Source of the DNA: Gnetum montanum | Taxonomy: Eukaryota > Streptophyta > Gnetopsida > Gnetales > Gnetaceae | Direction: 5' to 3' | DNA: 64,000 nt | NCBI GenBank assembly: GCA_015680685.1 | Contig: MNCI01008366.1 | Location: 519,295-583,294 of the forward strand | Shown here: positions 1 through 11,053 of the stretch, piece by piece | Layout: each line of letters starts with the position of its first letter | Position numbering within the stretch: position 1 is the stretch's first letter | Notes under the pieces: model-generated | Told to the model about the DNA's origin: nothing | The model's database searches: none | The model's input: the letters and a program-made list of their open reading frames with translations, nothing else | Position numbers and translations under genes: made by a program

Positions 1-2076
1 TGGGAAGGTGGCCAACTTTGATCCAATGGGTGATGCCATGTGTTCGCATGACTATATGCGTTGAGTGTGATGATTGGGTTGATGGGGGCTCTGAAGTTTT
101 GATTGATATTGAGGCGTCTAAGGAATTAGCTGCTTGTGATGCAGGGGCTTGGTTAGACTATTGGTTCTAAAGAAAGGTCTTTTCTTCATGTGGTTGTTGG
201 AACCAATAGTAGGTTGAGAGTTAATAGCCCTCGTGGCGTTATGTTGCTGTGGCTCGGTAGGGATTTCACCTTGCATCACGGGAGCAGGTGGTAGTGGAGC
301 TATTGGTGGAAGAGATGTAGTAGGATAAGAAGGATGATATGCTTGTGGAATATCACCTCTAGAAGAGGGAGTTCCATAATACTTGTGGGCTTGGTAGTGA
401 GGTTGAGAAGTGATGTGACCAGTAGAATTACGTGGGGAGATTGGCTGATGCACGTAATATCCATATGGGTCAGGTTACCGGTAAGGATACTGTTGCCTTG
501 GTGGTGGTATTCCCCATGATTGTGGGCATTGCCACTGTTGATATTTCTCAATCAGTTGTGGTGGAGTTCCACTGGGATAATATGCGAAGGGTTGGTGGAA
601 TTTCCTTGGGTTAATTTGAGGATAAGGTAACCTTCGGGGTGTTTACCTTTTGTTTAATCATGGGTTGAGTGCATACATCCTAGACTCCTACAGATGTGAG
701 ATTACAGGGAAACATCCCTTAGGATGGTCATATTGACATATCTCACATCCACAATCATTGTCTATTTCTGAATCCACAACCTATTCAATGATGGCAACTT
801 TGCCCTTACCCTTACTACGTGCATGTTTAGCCTCCTTTTATTTCTTTTCTCACTACCTTGCTCTCTAAACTACTCTACTATTTAAGAACAGTTTGAAATC
901 TATTATCTAGGGAATCCCACATTTGGTCTACCTTTGCCAAAACTTCTGATTTCATCTTTTGGATAGGCAAAGTTTTCCTATTCACCATCTCTTCGAGTGG
1001 TGACTCTTCTTCATCCTCACAAAATATTACTTCCCTCTTTCAAAGGGAAGGATCTCGGTTATACTCTTCCACACTTTCTCTCTTCTGTAGCTCATCTTCT
1101 TCCTTAGCAACTTGCTCTAATAATCTTTGAATTTGATGGGACCTAAGCTTGGATAGTCTCCCTTGGGCATAAGTCCCAAGGGTTCTTCTCGTTTCATGCC
1201 TAAGCCCATCCATGAGATGGCGTAGTTGATCCCTTTGCGAATAACCATGGCCAAGAAAATGATATAATAGTGCATAGTATCGGCCCATGGCAGCATCCAC
1301 GGGTTCATGTCCTCCTTGTTTCCAGCCTTGGATTTGCTTTCGCAGGTTGGACACTCGGGAGTACATTTGGTACTTATTGTTGAATAATTCTAACATAGTA
1401 CTCCATCTACGAAGAGATTCCAGTTCTAAGGACTAGTACCAGCTTTTCGCTTCTTTAACTAGTGTTCGCAAGAACAACTTAAGTTTTTACCATTCATTCT
1501 CTATGTTCTGTAAGGCACACACATCATGGAATGCTTGTAAATGATTCTAAGGATTAGTGTTGTATCCCCCTTCAAATCGTGGGATGTTGTTCATATCTAA
1601 GCTCTTGATCCTACTATCTTTCTGGTGCCTTGTTGGAATTCTAAGAGCCTTAGTTATGTCCAACATACTTCGAGTAGCGAGGAGGGGTTCATCGTGATCA
1701 TCTCAACCATGGTGTCTATGATGCCTACGTTGTTCCCTACTCTCCCTTCTTCTATGTCATAACTCTCTAGAGTGCCCTCCTCCCCTTTCCTGACTGTTTT
1801 GTCTATGACTTCCACTTTTCCTACCTTTATCCCCATGGTATTTTTGTTTATGACTACGTTCGAATATTGAAGGAGAGGATGAAGAAGATGATGAAGGTGA
1901 AGAAGAAGGAGAACCATTACCATGATAGTGTCTGCTACCTTCTCTTCTGCGGTCTCGGCCCCGATCGCGATTGCGATCAAAATATCCATCTTTATCATGA
2001 GTTCATGTCTCTTTTTCGAATCCTTTGTGCTCGTGGGTATCAGAACCTGGGTTATGAATAGTGGAATGAAGATCCT
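1..2076 (-). pseudogene. gag pseudogene of element A (middle and C-terminal parts)
   Basis: Degenerate retrotransposon gag on the minus strand. The best-kept block, 1040-1396, encodes the capsid-like core (MLELFNNKYQMYSRVSN and following), matching the gag blocks of B (about 4160-4400) and C (about 4880-5160 + 40 kb, i.e. 44880-45160). The block at 118-453 is the proline-rich C-terminal tail ending in KKRPFFRTNS, a motif repeated in B, C and E just before protease. The Ser-rich and Arg/His-rich N-terminal segment lies at about 1650-2070, where stop codons and frame changes separate the pieces. At the window start the sequence reaches the gag-protease boundary. No intact frame survives. Confidence 0.75.
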
Positions 2077-3162
2077 TGATGAGAGCAGTTACTTTAATAA
2101 TTAGAGTGGTTATTATTAGGGTGGTTATTCTAATTATTAGAGTGGTTATTATTAGAGCAGTTACTCTAATTATTAGAGTGGTTATTATTAGAGCAGTTAT
2201 GCTAATTATTAGAGTGATTATTATTATAGCAGTTACTCTAATTATTAGAATGGTTATTGTTAAAGTGGCAGTTTCTCTAAAATTAGAGTGGCAGTTTTTA
2301 TAATTATTAGAGTAGTTGCTCCCAAGGCTATAAATACAGTGCCCAATCGCACAATAGAAAGTAAAGAAGAAGAATTTAGAAGAGGAAGTCTTTTAGGAGT
2401 CAAGTAGTGAAACTCTACCCAAGTGCCTGTAGCAGGAGGTCTAAGTGTGGATGGATCTTTATTCGAGCATTGTGTACCTGAGCACACCTTGTGTATGACA
2501 ATAAAGATGAGCTCTTGGATTCATCCTTGCAGCACTTGAGATTTGTTTTCTTACTCATTTCCTTTATTTTATTTTCTTCTGCATTTATTTTATTTTATTA
2601 TTTTATTTTAAACGATTAGCATTTGGTAATCCTTATTAGCACACGCAATACGATCACTTCGAGCATGCATGTAACACTTGGTAACCCAGTAACGATTAGC
2701 ATTTGGTAATCCCAGTAGTGTTGCGCTAGTTCAGGATGTGTACGGCAAGTGAGAACGGATACTGGTGTTAGGATTAGTTTAAAGCCTAGTTAATTAGAAG
2801 TTAAGTTAAATTAGTCCCTTATTAGTAGCAGGACATAAAAAAATAAAAGCTATAAAAATCATATGCCTCAAGCTTACTTAACCATACAATCNAAAAGACT
2901 TAGAAGGTAACATAGTGTTACCTCTCGATCGTTTAGTCCCAAGCATGCTTCTTCATGCTCTCACACTAATTAGCATGTCGCACTTATACATAGAATATGT
3001 TGTGCAAGACCATGACATGAGAGAATATCGTCCCATAGAGGCACAACGTCAAAGGGACTTGCAATAGGANGCGAATCGTGCGTGAAATGCTTGTATTCGT
3101 ATGGTTGAGCGTAGGGNCAAATCGTGCGTGAAATGCTTGTATTCGTATGGTTGAGCGTAGGG
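2077..3162 (+). repeat. 5' LTR of element B, disrupted by single-N joins
   Basis: This LTR begins with TGATGAG and carries a U3 tract of 36-bp tandem repeats at about 2130-2260. A TATA box (TATAAATA) lies at 2329-2336, followed by an R/U5 region matching the 3' LTR at 8600-9528. From 2892 onward the order is abnormal: single Ns occur at 2892, 3070, 3117 and 3163. The intervening blocks duplicate the LTR tail and the gag leader (2893-3069 matches 3169-3345). The true LTR end, including its CTCATCA terminus and primer-binding site, is therefore not represented correctly. Confidence 0.75.
2329..2336 (+). promoter_or_regulatory. TATA box of element B 5' LTR
   Basis: TATAAATA lies downstream of the tandem-repeat U3. 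The same box occurs at 8801-8808 in the 3' LTR and, on the minus strand, at 10922-10929 in the LTR of A. Confidence 0.6.
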
Positions 3163-3168
3163 NCATTG

Positions 3169-4630
3169 AAAAGACTTAGAAGGTAACATAGTGTTACCTC
3201 TTGATCTTTTAGTCCCAAGCATGCTTCTTCATGCTCTCACACTAATTAGCATGTCGCACTTATACATAGAATATGCTATGCAAGACCATGACATGAGAGA
3301 ATATCGTCCCATAGAGGCACAATGTCAAAGGGACTTGCAATAGGAGAGACATCATAAGTCTTTGAAGGGTAAGTGGTCCCAGGATGCCCCACATGTATTA
3401 AGCGAAAATGAGGGTGGTGAACCTACCTTAGGCAGTCAGCCACACAACGATGTTCCTTCCCTTAACTTTGGCCAAGGGGTTGTGTATCAGGACCTTCATT
3501 CCACTATTCATAACCCATGTTCTGATACCCATGGGCACAAAGGATCTAAAAAAGGGACAAGAACTCATGATAAGGGTGGACATTCTGATCACAATCGCGA
3601 TCAGGGCCGAGATTACAGAAGAGAAGGTAGCAGACATCATCATGGTGATGGTTCTCCTTCTTCTTCACCTTCATCATCTCCTTCACCCTCTCTTTCAATA
3701 TCTGGATGTGGTCATAAAGAAAAAGACCATGGGGATAAGGTAGACAAAGTGGAAGTCATAGACGAAACAACCAGGAAAGGGGACGAGGGCACTCTAGAGA
3801 ATCACGACATAGAAGAAGGGAGAGTAGGGAACAACATAGGCATCATAGATGCCATGGATGAGACAATCACAATGAACCCCTACTCACTACTCGAAGTATG
3901 TTAGACATAACTAAGGCTGTTATAATTCCAACAAGGCACCAGAAAGATAATAGGACCAAGAGATTAGAAATGAAAAATATCCCACGATTTGAAGGGGGAT
4001 ACAACGCTGATCCTCAGAATCATACAAGCATTTCATGATTCGTGTGCTTTAGAAAACATAGAGAACAAATGGAAAAAACTTAAGTTGTTCCTGCAGACAC
4101 TAGTTAAAGAAGCAGAAAGTTGGTACCAGTCCTTAGAACCGAAATCTATTCGTAGATGGAGTACTATGTTAGAATTATTCAACGATAAGTACCAAACTTA
4201 CTCCCGAGTGTCCAACCGGTGAAAGAAAATCCAAGGCTGGAAACAAGGAGGACATGAACCCTTGGATGCTACCATGGGCCGATACTATGCACTATTACAC
4301 CATTGTCCTAGCCATGGTTATTCGCAAAGGGATCAACTGCGCCATCTTGTGGATGGGCTTAGGCATGAAACGAGAAGAATCCTTGGGACTTATGCCCAGC
4401 CGCAGCAACATAATGCCATAAGGGCTGTTAACTCTCAACCTACTATTGGTTTCAACAACCACATGAAGAAAAGACCTTTTTTTAGAACCAATAGTTCAAC
4501 CAAGCCCTTGCAATCACAAGCGGCTGATTCCTTAGATGCCTCAGTATTAATTAAAACTTCAGACCCTCCTTCAACTCAACCACTACACTCAATGCATATG
4601 GTCATGCTAACACATGCCGTCACCAATTAG
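3169..4630 (+). pseudogene. gag pseudogene of element B
   Basis: The longest frame, 3362-3904, encodes a hydrophilic Arg/His/Ser-rich N-terminal part with an SPSSSPSSSPSPS run. The capsid-like core follows in other frames at 3989-4222 and 4262-4400. At about 4398 the frame jumps from LGTYAQ straight to PQQHNAIRA, skipping roughly 0.9 kb that is present in A and C. The KKRPFFRTNS tail before protease is kept. Stops at 3902 and 4220 and a frameshift near 3980 make it non-functional. Confidence 0.75.
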
Positions 4631-4639
4631 ATAAAAGTT

Positions 4640-5105
4640 GGCCACCTTCCCAGGAAAATCTCTGATCCTAGGAGTCCTCTAATATACTTACAAATCGCTG
4701 GAAATGCGCTGTGCAAGGCTCTTTTGGAATTAGGTTCTGGTATCAACTTGATTTCTCAAGAAATGTACAAGGCCTGGAACCTGCCTCCATTGAAAAAGAG
4801 CAACATTTGTCTAGAGTTGACTGACCAGTCCATCACTGTCCCATTGGGACTAGTGGAAGACATTGTTACCACTGTTTGTGGGTGGTCATACCCAGCTGAC
4901 TTCCTAGTGATTCAGGTGAACAACGGTAAGGGGGACTTCCCAATCATAATGAGAATAGCATGGCTAAGCACCATCGACGCATGCTTAGGAATCCATGATC
5001 TTTCCCTAGAAATATCAAAGGAAAATACATTCGGAAAGATCGAGAAGAAGAAAGTTTCGTGCATCGCATATAGTGACACAAGGTGTAATTGTATGCAGAG
5101 GTAAT
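4640..5105 (+). pseudogene. Aspartic protease region of element B
   Basis: Frame 4724-5104 encodes the retropepsin-like domain. The usual catalytic Asp context reads LLELGSGINLIS, so Glu stands in place of Asp. It continues through KAWNLPPLKKSN and GWSYPADFLV, segments shared with C (46262-46733) and E (62333-62740). Family knowledge says the Asp is essential, so this copy should be inactive even if translated. It is followed by a spacer with stops before RT. Confidence 0.75.
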
Positions 5106-5589
5106 GGGTTGTGCAAAGTTTAACATTGCTTGCATGCAATCAGTGTGCACAAGTGATAAATATACAAAGATTCTTGTATGTAGCAGCCACATGATAGAAA
5201 GACGCCCAGTGGCTAACAGCTAATCAAGAAAGTAGTTCACTGATATGCATGGAACCAACTGAGGGTTTGACTTGTGCTTACATCGATAGCATAGATGCAT
5301 TAGAGCAAGTCCACTGCCAACTTCCAGGTATTAACCTTGAAAATATCAACTGGGAAAAGTTGGAAATCCCTAAGAAACTTAAGTAGGAGCCCCTCGAGCT
5401 GAAACCGTTGCCCACCGGTATGGAATACATGTTCCTTAAAAACAAAAAATAAGTAATTATCAATGCTAAGCTTACTCCTCAACAAAAAGAAGAACTACTG
5501 AAGGTAATAAATAAATGGTTGGAGCCTTCGCTTGGTCATATCCCGAATTAACTGGAATAGATCTTAGGATATGCTAACATAGAATTTAC

Positions 5590-6356
5590 ACTGACCCCTC
5601 CATGAAGCCTTGAAGACAACTGCATAGGTGATTGAACCCTAAGCTGGAGCAAGTAGTTAAGGAAGAAATCAAATAGCTTCTCAAGGCTGGGTTCATATAC
5701 CCCATTACTGATAGTGAATGGGTTAGCCCCTTAGTTATTATGCCTAAAAAGGGAGGCAAATTGAGGGTGTGCATAAATTTTAGGCTACTAAATATGGAAA
5801 CATTCAAAGATCACCTTCCATTGCCATTTGTTGACCAAGTCTTAAACACCATTGCAAGGCATCACTACTACAGTTTTCTTGATGGAAATAGCGAATATAA
5901 TTAAATAAAACTAGCCCCAGATAACCAAGCCAAGACTACGTTCACCAGTCCTTGGGGAGCATTTGCATACAAATAGATGTCACTTGGCTTGTGCAATGCC
6001 CCTGCAACATTTCAACAACTAGTTTTAAGCATCTTCCAACAATAGATAGGAAATGGTGTGGAGGTCTTTATGGACGAATTCTCCACTTATGGAGTAAACT
6101 TTGATCAAGCCTTAGATTGGTTGGAGCAAGTGTTAAAAAGATGTGTAGAAACTAATTTGAGGCTCAATTGGCAGAAAAGCCATTTGATGGTCCAAGAAGG
6201 CATAGTACTAAGGCACAAAATCTCACACATAGGGATAGAGGTAGACCTCAAGAAAATCAAAACTATCCAAGGAATTACCCATCAATCGAAAACTATCAAA
6301 GATATCTGGTCATTCCTTGGACATAGTGGCTACTTTAGGAGATTTATTGACTTCAA
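5590..6356 (+). pseudogene. Reverse transcriptase fragment of element B
   Basis: Conceptual translation across stops gives typical gypsy RT blocks: VSPLVIMPKKGGKLRVCI, LNTIARHHYYSFLDG and FTSPWGAFAYK. The palm motif reads VFMDEFSTYG at about 6061-6095, with Glu replacing the second catalytic Asp of the usual DD pair. The clean ORF 6058-6423 runs through LRLNWQKSHLM and FLGHSGYFRRFIDF. At about 6356 it changes abruptly to integrase C-terminal sequence, so the RT thumb, RNase H and the integrase core are deleted. Confidence 0.8.
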
Positions 6357-6625
6357 TAAACAATGTTATGACCTAAGAATTAGGAAAGTTAAATATCAGC
6401 TAGGAGATAAGGTTTTCTACTAGAATCCCACACATGTGTCACAACATACTAAATTTCAAACACTTTGGGAAGGACCTTATATTATTTATGCAACTTTTCC
6501 TTCAAGGGCCATGACAATATACAAACGTGAAAGCCCAGATAAGAAACTGTTGGTCAACATACAACAAACCAAACCTTTTCATGAGCTTAGGATAGCTAGT
6601 ACACATGCTACCTTTGTTGATGGAC
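6357..6625 (+). pseudogene. Integrase C-terminal (GPY/F-type) remnant of element B
   Basis: The translation reads DLRIRKVKYQLGDKVFY, a stop, then KFQTLWEGPYIIYATFP, which is the GPY/F-type integrase C-terminal module of Ty3/gypsy elements. The same block is found on the minus strand in E at about 59380-59560. It ends near 6620, just before the polypurine-like motif at 6661-6680. Confidence 0.7.
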
Positions 6626-8588
6626 AACATTTCTCACTATTTCGAATCTCCTCCTTCCAACTTAGTTGTGGGGGAGATGGCCACCTATGCTAACTGTTCT
6701 AGGCCCTCGGTTCTTTTTGAATTTTTGTTTTACACATTTTTGTTTTATACATTTTTTGTTTTACATATTTTTTCAACTTTTCTTATTTTTGTTTTACACC
6801 ATCGTTCATATTTTTTACTATTTCTTTGTTTACTTGATTTTCTTTTTTTCATCATCTAATAAGTGATCATGATGGTGGATTGAATTATATCATATTGATT
6901 GCTAATGTTTAATTTTTACCTTTGAATTATGATGCTGATACTAAAGTATGGTTCTTTTGGTAAAACAGGCAATGAGTCCACGTCGTCCGCTTATCCATAC
7001 AACTCTATGGTCTCCTTTGGCTTGGAACTATATAGTCCCCTTTTTCTAAGTAAACTTGTTAATGAATTGGTGGTTGCATATTTTTCAAACCAAGGAAAAA
7101 CTCAAAGGATGAAAAGGGTGTGACTTCAAGGGGATTCGATGCATTTGTGCTGGCCATTCTCTTGGGTGCTTGGATGCTTTTTCTTGGGTTTTCCGCCATT
7201 CTGACATTGTTCAAAAATTAGGAAGCCTAGTGAATAAAAATAAGTCTTTGCATGGTGTCGTTCTCAAGCAAAAAAAAAAAAAGGAAAAAAAAACAACAAC
7301 ATGGGAATTCAAAGCACACCCCTTAGACCAAATAAAAGGGCTACAAGCACTAGTTATGAAACTAGAAAGATATGTTACCCATGCCTAAAGGTTCCCTCTA
7401 ACTAAGGTCGTTTCTCGCTTCCTACTTCTCCATCTTGCTCTCCTCAAAATGGTGATGACTATTTGTGGAAGCATTCTTGTTGCTTCAAGTGGATTGATTG
7501 GTCAAGTGTGTTGATGCGAGGTCATTGGATGTGGTTTGTTTGAGTCTAGATTTGGGATGAGTTCTACTCAATCACATTAACCATAAAATACACAAGGGGC
7601 TTTACACAACCTTGTTCGTGGGATTCCATTCCATTGTCTCCTCTCCATCTTTCTTCCCATTGTCCACCTCATTGCCAGTTTTATCATTAGTCCATTTCTG
7701 GGTTGATGCATTGTTTTTCTTTGGTAAATTCTTGTGGGTAAGTTTTTAACTCTTGCTTCCAAATGACATTCCTAAGGCCTATAGACTCTTTGGTTTGTGG
7801 GTTTGTCAGGGCATAAAAGGCATGAGCCTGCTTTGGGGAGGACCCACTGGCATTCCTTTTTGGTGCAATTGTTAACTTCTTTCCCTTAAACATTTCCTGC
7901 AAACAATCATTTCTTGTTTCATCCCCATCCATGACATCCATTTTATTGGCGTTGCCGTTGTTATTTTTTCCCATCTTTCTTGTTTCTCATATTTTTCCAT
8001 CTTATAGCTACCGAAGGTTCGCTCTTAGTCGTGGGGGCCCTAGCACAAATTTTTTAATTTTCTCCATTTTACTATTCACCTAACCCCTACACCTTGGGTA
8101 GTCACCTGTGATAAATCTCTAAACCAGTTTCTACCATAACCACAACTCAACCAATGTGCTTCATATTGAGGCAAGGTATCAACTGCATCGTGGTTTATCT
8201 ATCCTTGCTCATTTGTGATTGTGTTGTGTGTGCAGATGGCGTTCATACAAATAATGGATTGGGCTTGGAGGAAGCACTCAGGATGGACCGAAACTGGAGC
8301 ATTTACAAAAGGAGCAAGTCTGGTGGCATGGTTATGGATAAATAACGAAAGGCACAATCTTAGCAATGGCGATAACATGCTTCATTTTCTTTCTCTCTTT
8401 TTCTCTACAAGCTACCAAATAAAGGCTTGGATGTCATTTATGTATGAGTGTTCACCATAATGTTGTAATATGCTTATTGATCTGTTCACTAGGCAGGTTG
8501 AGCCTGTCATCCGTCAATTGTCAATTAGTCAATAATCCCATACCTTCCCAATATTTTGTAAGGAACTCGAGGACGATTTTTCATTTAG
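6626..8588 (+). other. Non-coding post-pol region of element B
   Basis: About 2 kb between pol and the 3' LTR, starting with a T-rich stretch at 6710-6860. It is colinear with 47160-49030 in element C. It carries two polypurine-like copies (6661-6680 and 8023-8036) before the true tract. A 95-codon antisense frame at 7687-7974 is broken in C and is not convincing. I see no conserved sense ORF here, unlike the corresponding region in D and E. Confidence 0.6.
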
Positions 8589-8599
8589 TCGTGGGGGTA
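8589..8599 (+). other. Polypurine tract of element B
   Basis: TCGTGGGGGTA abuts the 3' LTR start TGATGAG, the position expected for the plus-strand primer of reverse transcription. Confidence 0.75.
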
Positions 8600-9528
8600 T
8601 GATGAGAGTGGTTACTCTAATAATTAGAGTGGTTATTTATAGGGTGGTTACTCTAATTATTAGAGTGGTTATTATTAGAGTAGTTACTCTAATTATTAGA
8701 GCAATTACTCTAATTATTAGAATGGTTATTATTAGAGTGGCAGTTTCCCTAAAATTAGAGTGGTAGTTTTTGTAATTATAAGAGTAGTTGCTCCCAAGCC
8801 TATAAATACAGTGCGTAGGCACACAATAGGGAGTAAAGAAGAAGAATTCAGAAGAGGAAGTCTTTTAGGAGTCAAGTAGCGAAACTCTAGCCAAGTGCCT
8901 GTAGCAGGAGGTCTAAGTGTGGAAGGATCTTTATTCGAACATTATGTACCTGAGCACACCTTGTGTACAGCAATAAAGACGAGCTCTTGGATTCATCCTT
9001 ACAACACTTGAGATTTGTTTTCTTACTCATTTCCTTTATTTTATTTTCTTCTGCATTTATTTTATTTTATTTTATGCACTTTACATTTTTGTTATTAACA
9101 CACATAGTACGATCACTTCGAGCATGCGTGTAACACTTGGTAACCTAGTAACGATTAGTGTTTGGTAATCCTAGTAGTGTTGTGCTAGTTTAGGATGTGT
9201 ACAGCAAGTGAGAATGGATACTGGTGTTAGGATTAGTTTAAAGCCTAGTTAATCAGTAGTTAAGTTAAATTAGTCACTTAGTTATCTCTCTCTGTCCTCC
9301 CTTATTAACAGCAGGACATAAAAACATAGAAGCTATAAAAATCATATACCTCAAGCTTACTTAACTATACAATCATGACATACAAGTAAGTTTGGGAAGA
9401 CAACAATCAATCAACCCATCCCTGTTCCACAAAGACGCATAGGCACTTAGTCCTTGGAATTCGACAGGATCGTGCGTGAAACACTTGTATTCGTATGGTT
9501 GAGCATATGGGTACCTCGCTGCTCATCA
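8600..9528 (+). repeat. 3' LTR of element B
   Basis: This 929-bp LTR is bounded by TGATGAG and CTCATCA. U3 holds fewer 36-bp repeat units than the 5' LTR. TATAAATA lies at 8801-8808, and the R/U5 matches 2337-2891. It is followed directly by the ATCTT copy of the target duplication and the interrupted gag of element A. Confidence 0.9.
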
Positions 9529-10172
9529 ATCTTGATACACAACCCCTTGGCCAAAGTTTAAGGGGAGGAACATCGTTGCGTGGGTGACTGCCTAAGGTAG
9601 GTTCACCACCCTCATTTTTTCTTAAGACATGTGGGGCATCCTGGGACCACTTACTCTTCAAAGACTTATGATGTCTCTCCTATTGCAAGTCCCTTTGATG
9701 TTGTGCCTCTATGGGACGGTATTCTCTCGAGTCATGGTCTTGCACAACGTATTCTACATGTAGGTGCGGCATGCTAATTCGTGTGAGAGCATGAAGAAGC
9801 ATGCTCGGGACTGAATGATCGGGAGGTAACACTATGTTTCCTTCAAAGTCTTGCTAATGTAGTTGTTCGTCTTGATGGAGGATAAAGGTGAAGTCTCGTA
9901 TATACTCATCAGGATGAATATATACCACTTGAACTTGTTGAGGGACTAGCGAATCAACGTCATGTGTATTACGCCACCAACTGTTTCATGTTTCAGACCT
10001 AGGTGGTGAGATGCTTTCATACGAAGAAGGAGACATACTTGTCTATTCAGTGTTCAATGTATTCTTGTTTATTATTTTCTCAACCAACCCTAAGGGTTCG
10101 TTCCAACGATGTGAATGATTTTCTATGTTCTAGTTAATGCACAAACAACTAAGTCCTCGGTAATGGCGCCAA
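9529..10172 (-). pseudogene. Leader and gag N-terminus of element A
   Basis: Reading on the minus strand from the PBS, the tract encodes the gag N-terminal block, including a segment with KWSQDAPHVL and NDVPPL. It is homologous to 3362-3470 in B and 43890-44200 in C. It stops at the B insertion, and its continuation is at 2076 and below. Confidence 0.7.
10154..10171 (-). other. Primer-binding site of element A
   Basis: On the minus strand TGGCGCCATTACCGAGGA lies next to the LTR end. The better preserved version in C is TGGCGCCGTTGCCGGGGA. From memory this matches a plant tRNA-Asp 3' end; I did not check it. Confidence 0.65.
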
Positions 10173-11053
10173 TGATGAGCGATGAGGTACCCCTACACTT
10201 AACCATACAAATACAAGTGTTTCACGCACGATCTGGTCGAATTCCAAGGACTAAGTGCTTATGCACCCTTGTGGAACAAGGATAGGTTGGTTGATCATTA
10301 TCTTCCCAAGCTTACCTGTATGTCATGATTGTATGGTTAAGTAAGCTTGAGACATATGATTTTTAGAGCTTTTATTTATGTCCTGCGCTAGTAGGGAAGG
10401 AGAGAGGTAACTAAGTGACTAATTTAACTTAACTACTCATTAACTTAAGTTCTAACTAATCCTAACACCAGCATCCATTCCCACTTGCCGTACACATCTT
10501 GAACTAGTGCAACACTGCTGGGATTACCAAATGCTAATCGTTACTGGGTTACCAAGCATTACATGTATGCTCGAAGTGGTCGTGCTTGTGTAATTTAACG
10601 ATTTGCTTAATTGATCAAAATGAATTGTTGTGCTAATAACAGAAATGTAAAGTGCATAAAATAAAATAAATGCATAAGAAAATAAAATAAAATAAATGCA
10701 TAAAAAAACAAATCTCAAGTGCTGCAAGGATGAATCGAAGAGCTCATCTTTATTACCGTACATAAGGTGTGCTCATCTACACAATGCTCGAATAAAGATC
10801 CGTCCACACGTAGACCTCATGCTGCAAGCACTTGGAAAATACTCTAACTTTCAAATAGAGTACAAAAGTTTCACTACTTGACTGCTAAAAGACTTTTTTT
10901 CAATTGTGCGTCTGGGCACTGTATTTATAGGCTTGGGAGCAACTACTCTAATAATTAGAGTAATCGCTCTAATAATTAGAATAACTGCTAAAGTAACCGA
11001 TAGAGTAACCACTCTAATAATTAGAATAACTATTAGCGTAACTACTCTCATCA
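10173..11053 (-). repeat. 5' LTR of element A
   Basis: This 881-bp LTR lies on the minus strand. It ends next to the PBS and begins at 11053 with TGATGAGAG. Its U3 has the same 36-bp-type repeats as B, and TATAAATA lies at 10922-10929 on the minus strand. This is the same LTR family as element B. Confidence 0.88.

Larger units (their letters stand above)
2077..9528 (+). mobile_element. Ty3/gypsy LTR retrotransposon B (plus strand, nested in A)
   Basis: The 5' LTR starts at 2077 with TGATGAG and the 3' LTR ends at 9528 with CTCATCA. The 5-bp flanks ATCCT/ATCTT differ at one base and form the target duplication inside the gag of element A. Internal order is gag (3169-4630), protease (4640-5105), reverse transcriptase (5590-6356), integrase C-terminus (6357-6620), a non-coding tract (6620-8588), a polypurine tract (8589-8599) and the 3' LTR. 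Two internal deletions are visible: about 0.9 kb of gag at about 4398, and the RNase H plus integrase core at about 6356. It cannot encode its own transposition machinery. Confidence 0.9.
1..11053 (-). mobile_element. Ty3/gypsy LTR retrotransposon A (outer, minus strand, split by element B)
   Basis: This minus-strand gypsy element has its 5' LTR at 10173-11053, a primer-binding site at 10154-10171, and leader plus gag N-terminus at 9529-10172. The rest of gag continues at 2076 down to 1. The gap between the two halves is filled by element B. Removing B joins the two gag halves exactly, apart from a 5-bp duplication, ATCCT (2072-2076) and ATCTT (9529-9533). The element runs off the left window edge just where protease should begin. 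Gag is broken by stops and frameshifts, so the copy is dead. Classification rests on LTR ends TGATGAG..CTCATCA, the PBS, and gag similarity to elements B and C in the same window. Confidence 0.85.

Noticed and set aside
2130-2260. Regularly spaced 36-bp repeat resembling a CRISPR array
   Set aside because: Units are contiguous without unique spacers, and lie in an LTR U3 of a eukaryotic element.
2076-2303. Open frame with repeating IIRVVIIRAV-like residues
   Set aside because: It is a translation of the 36-bp LTR tandem repeat; no gene.
6605-6866. Phe-rich ORFs that could be read as membrane proteins
   Set aside because: They come from a T-rich low-complexity tract in a retroelement; not conserved as coding in C.
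7577-7974. Antisense ORFs after pol in B, possible accessory gene
   Set aside because: The equivalent region in C is frame-shifted and has stops. No conserved motif, so weak evidence for coding.
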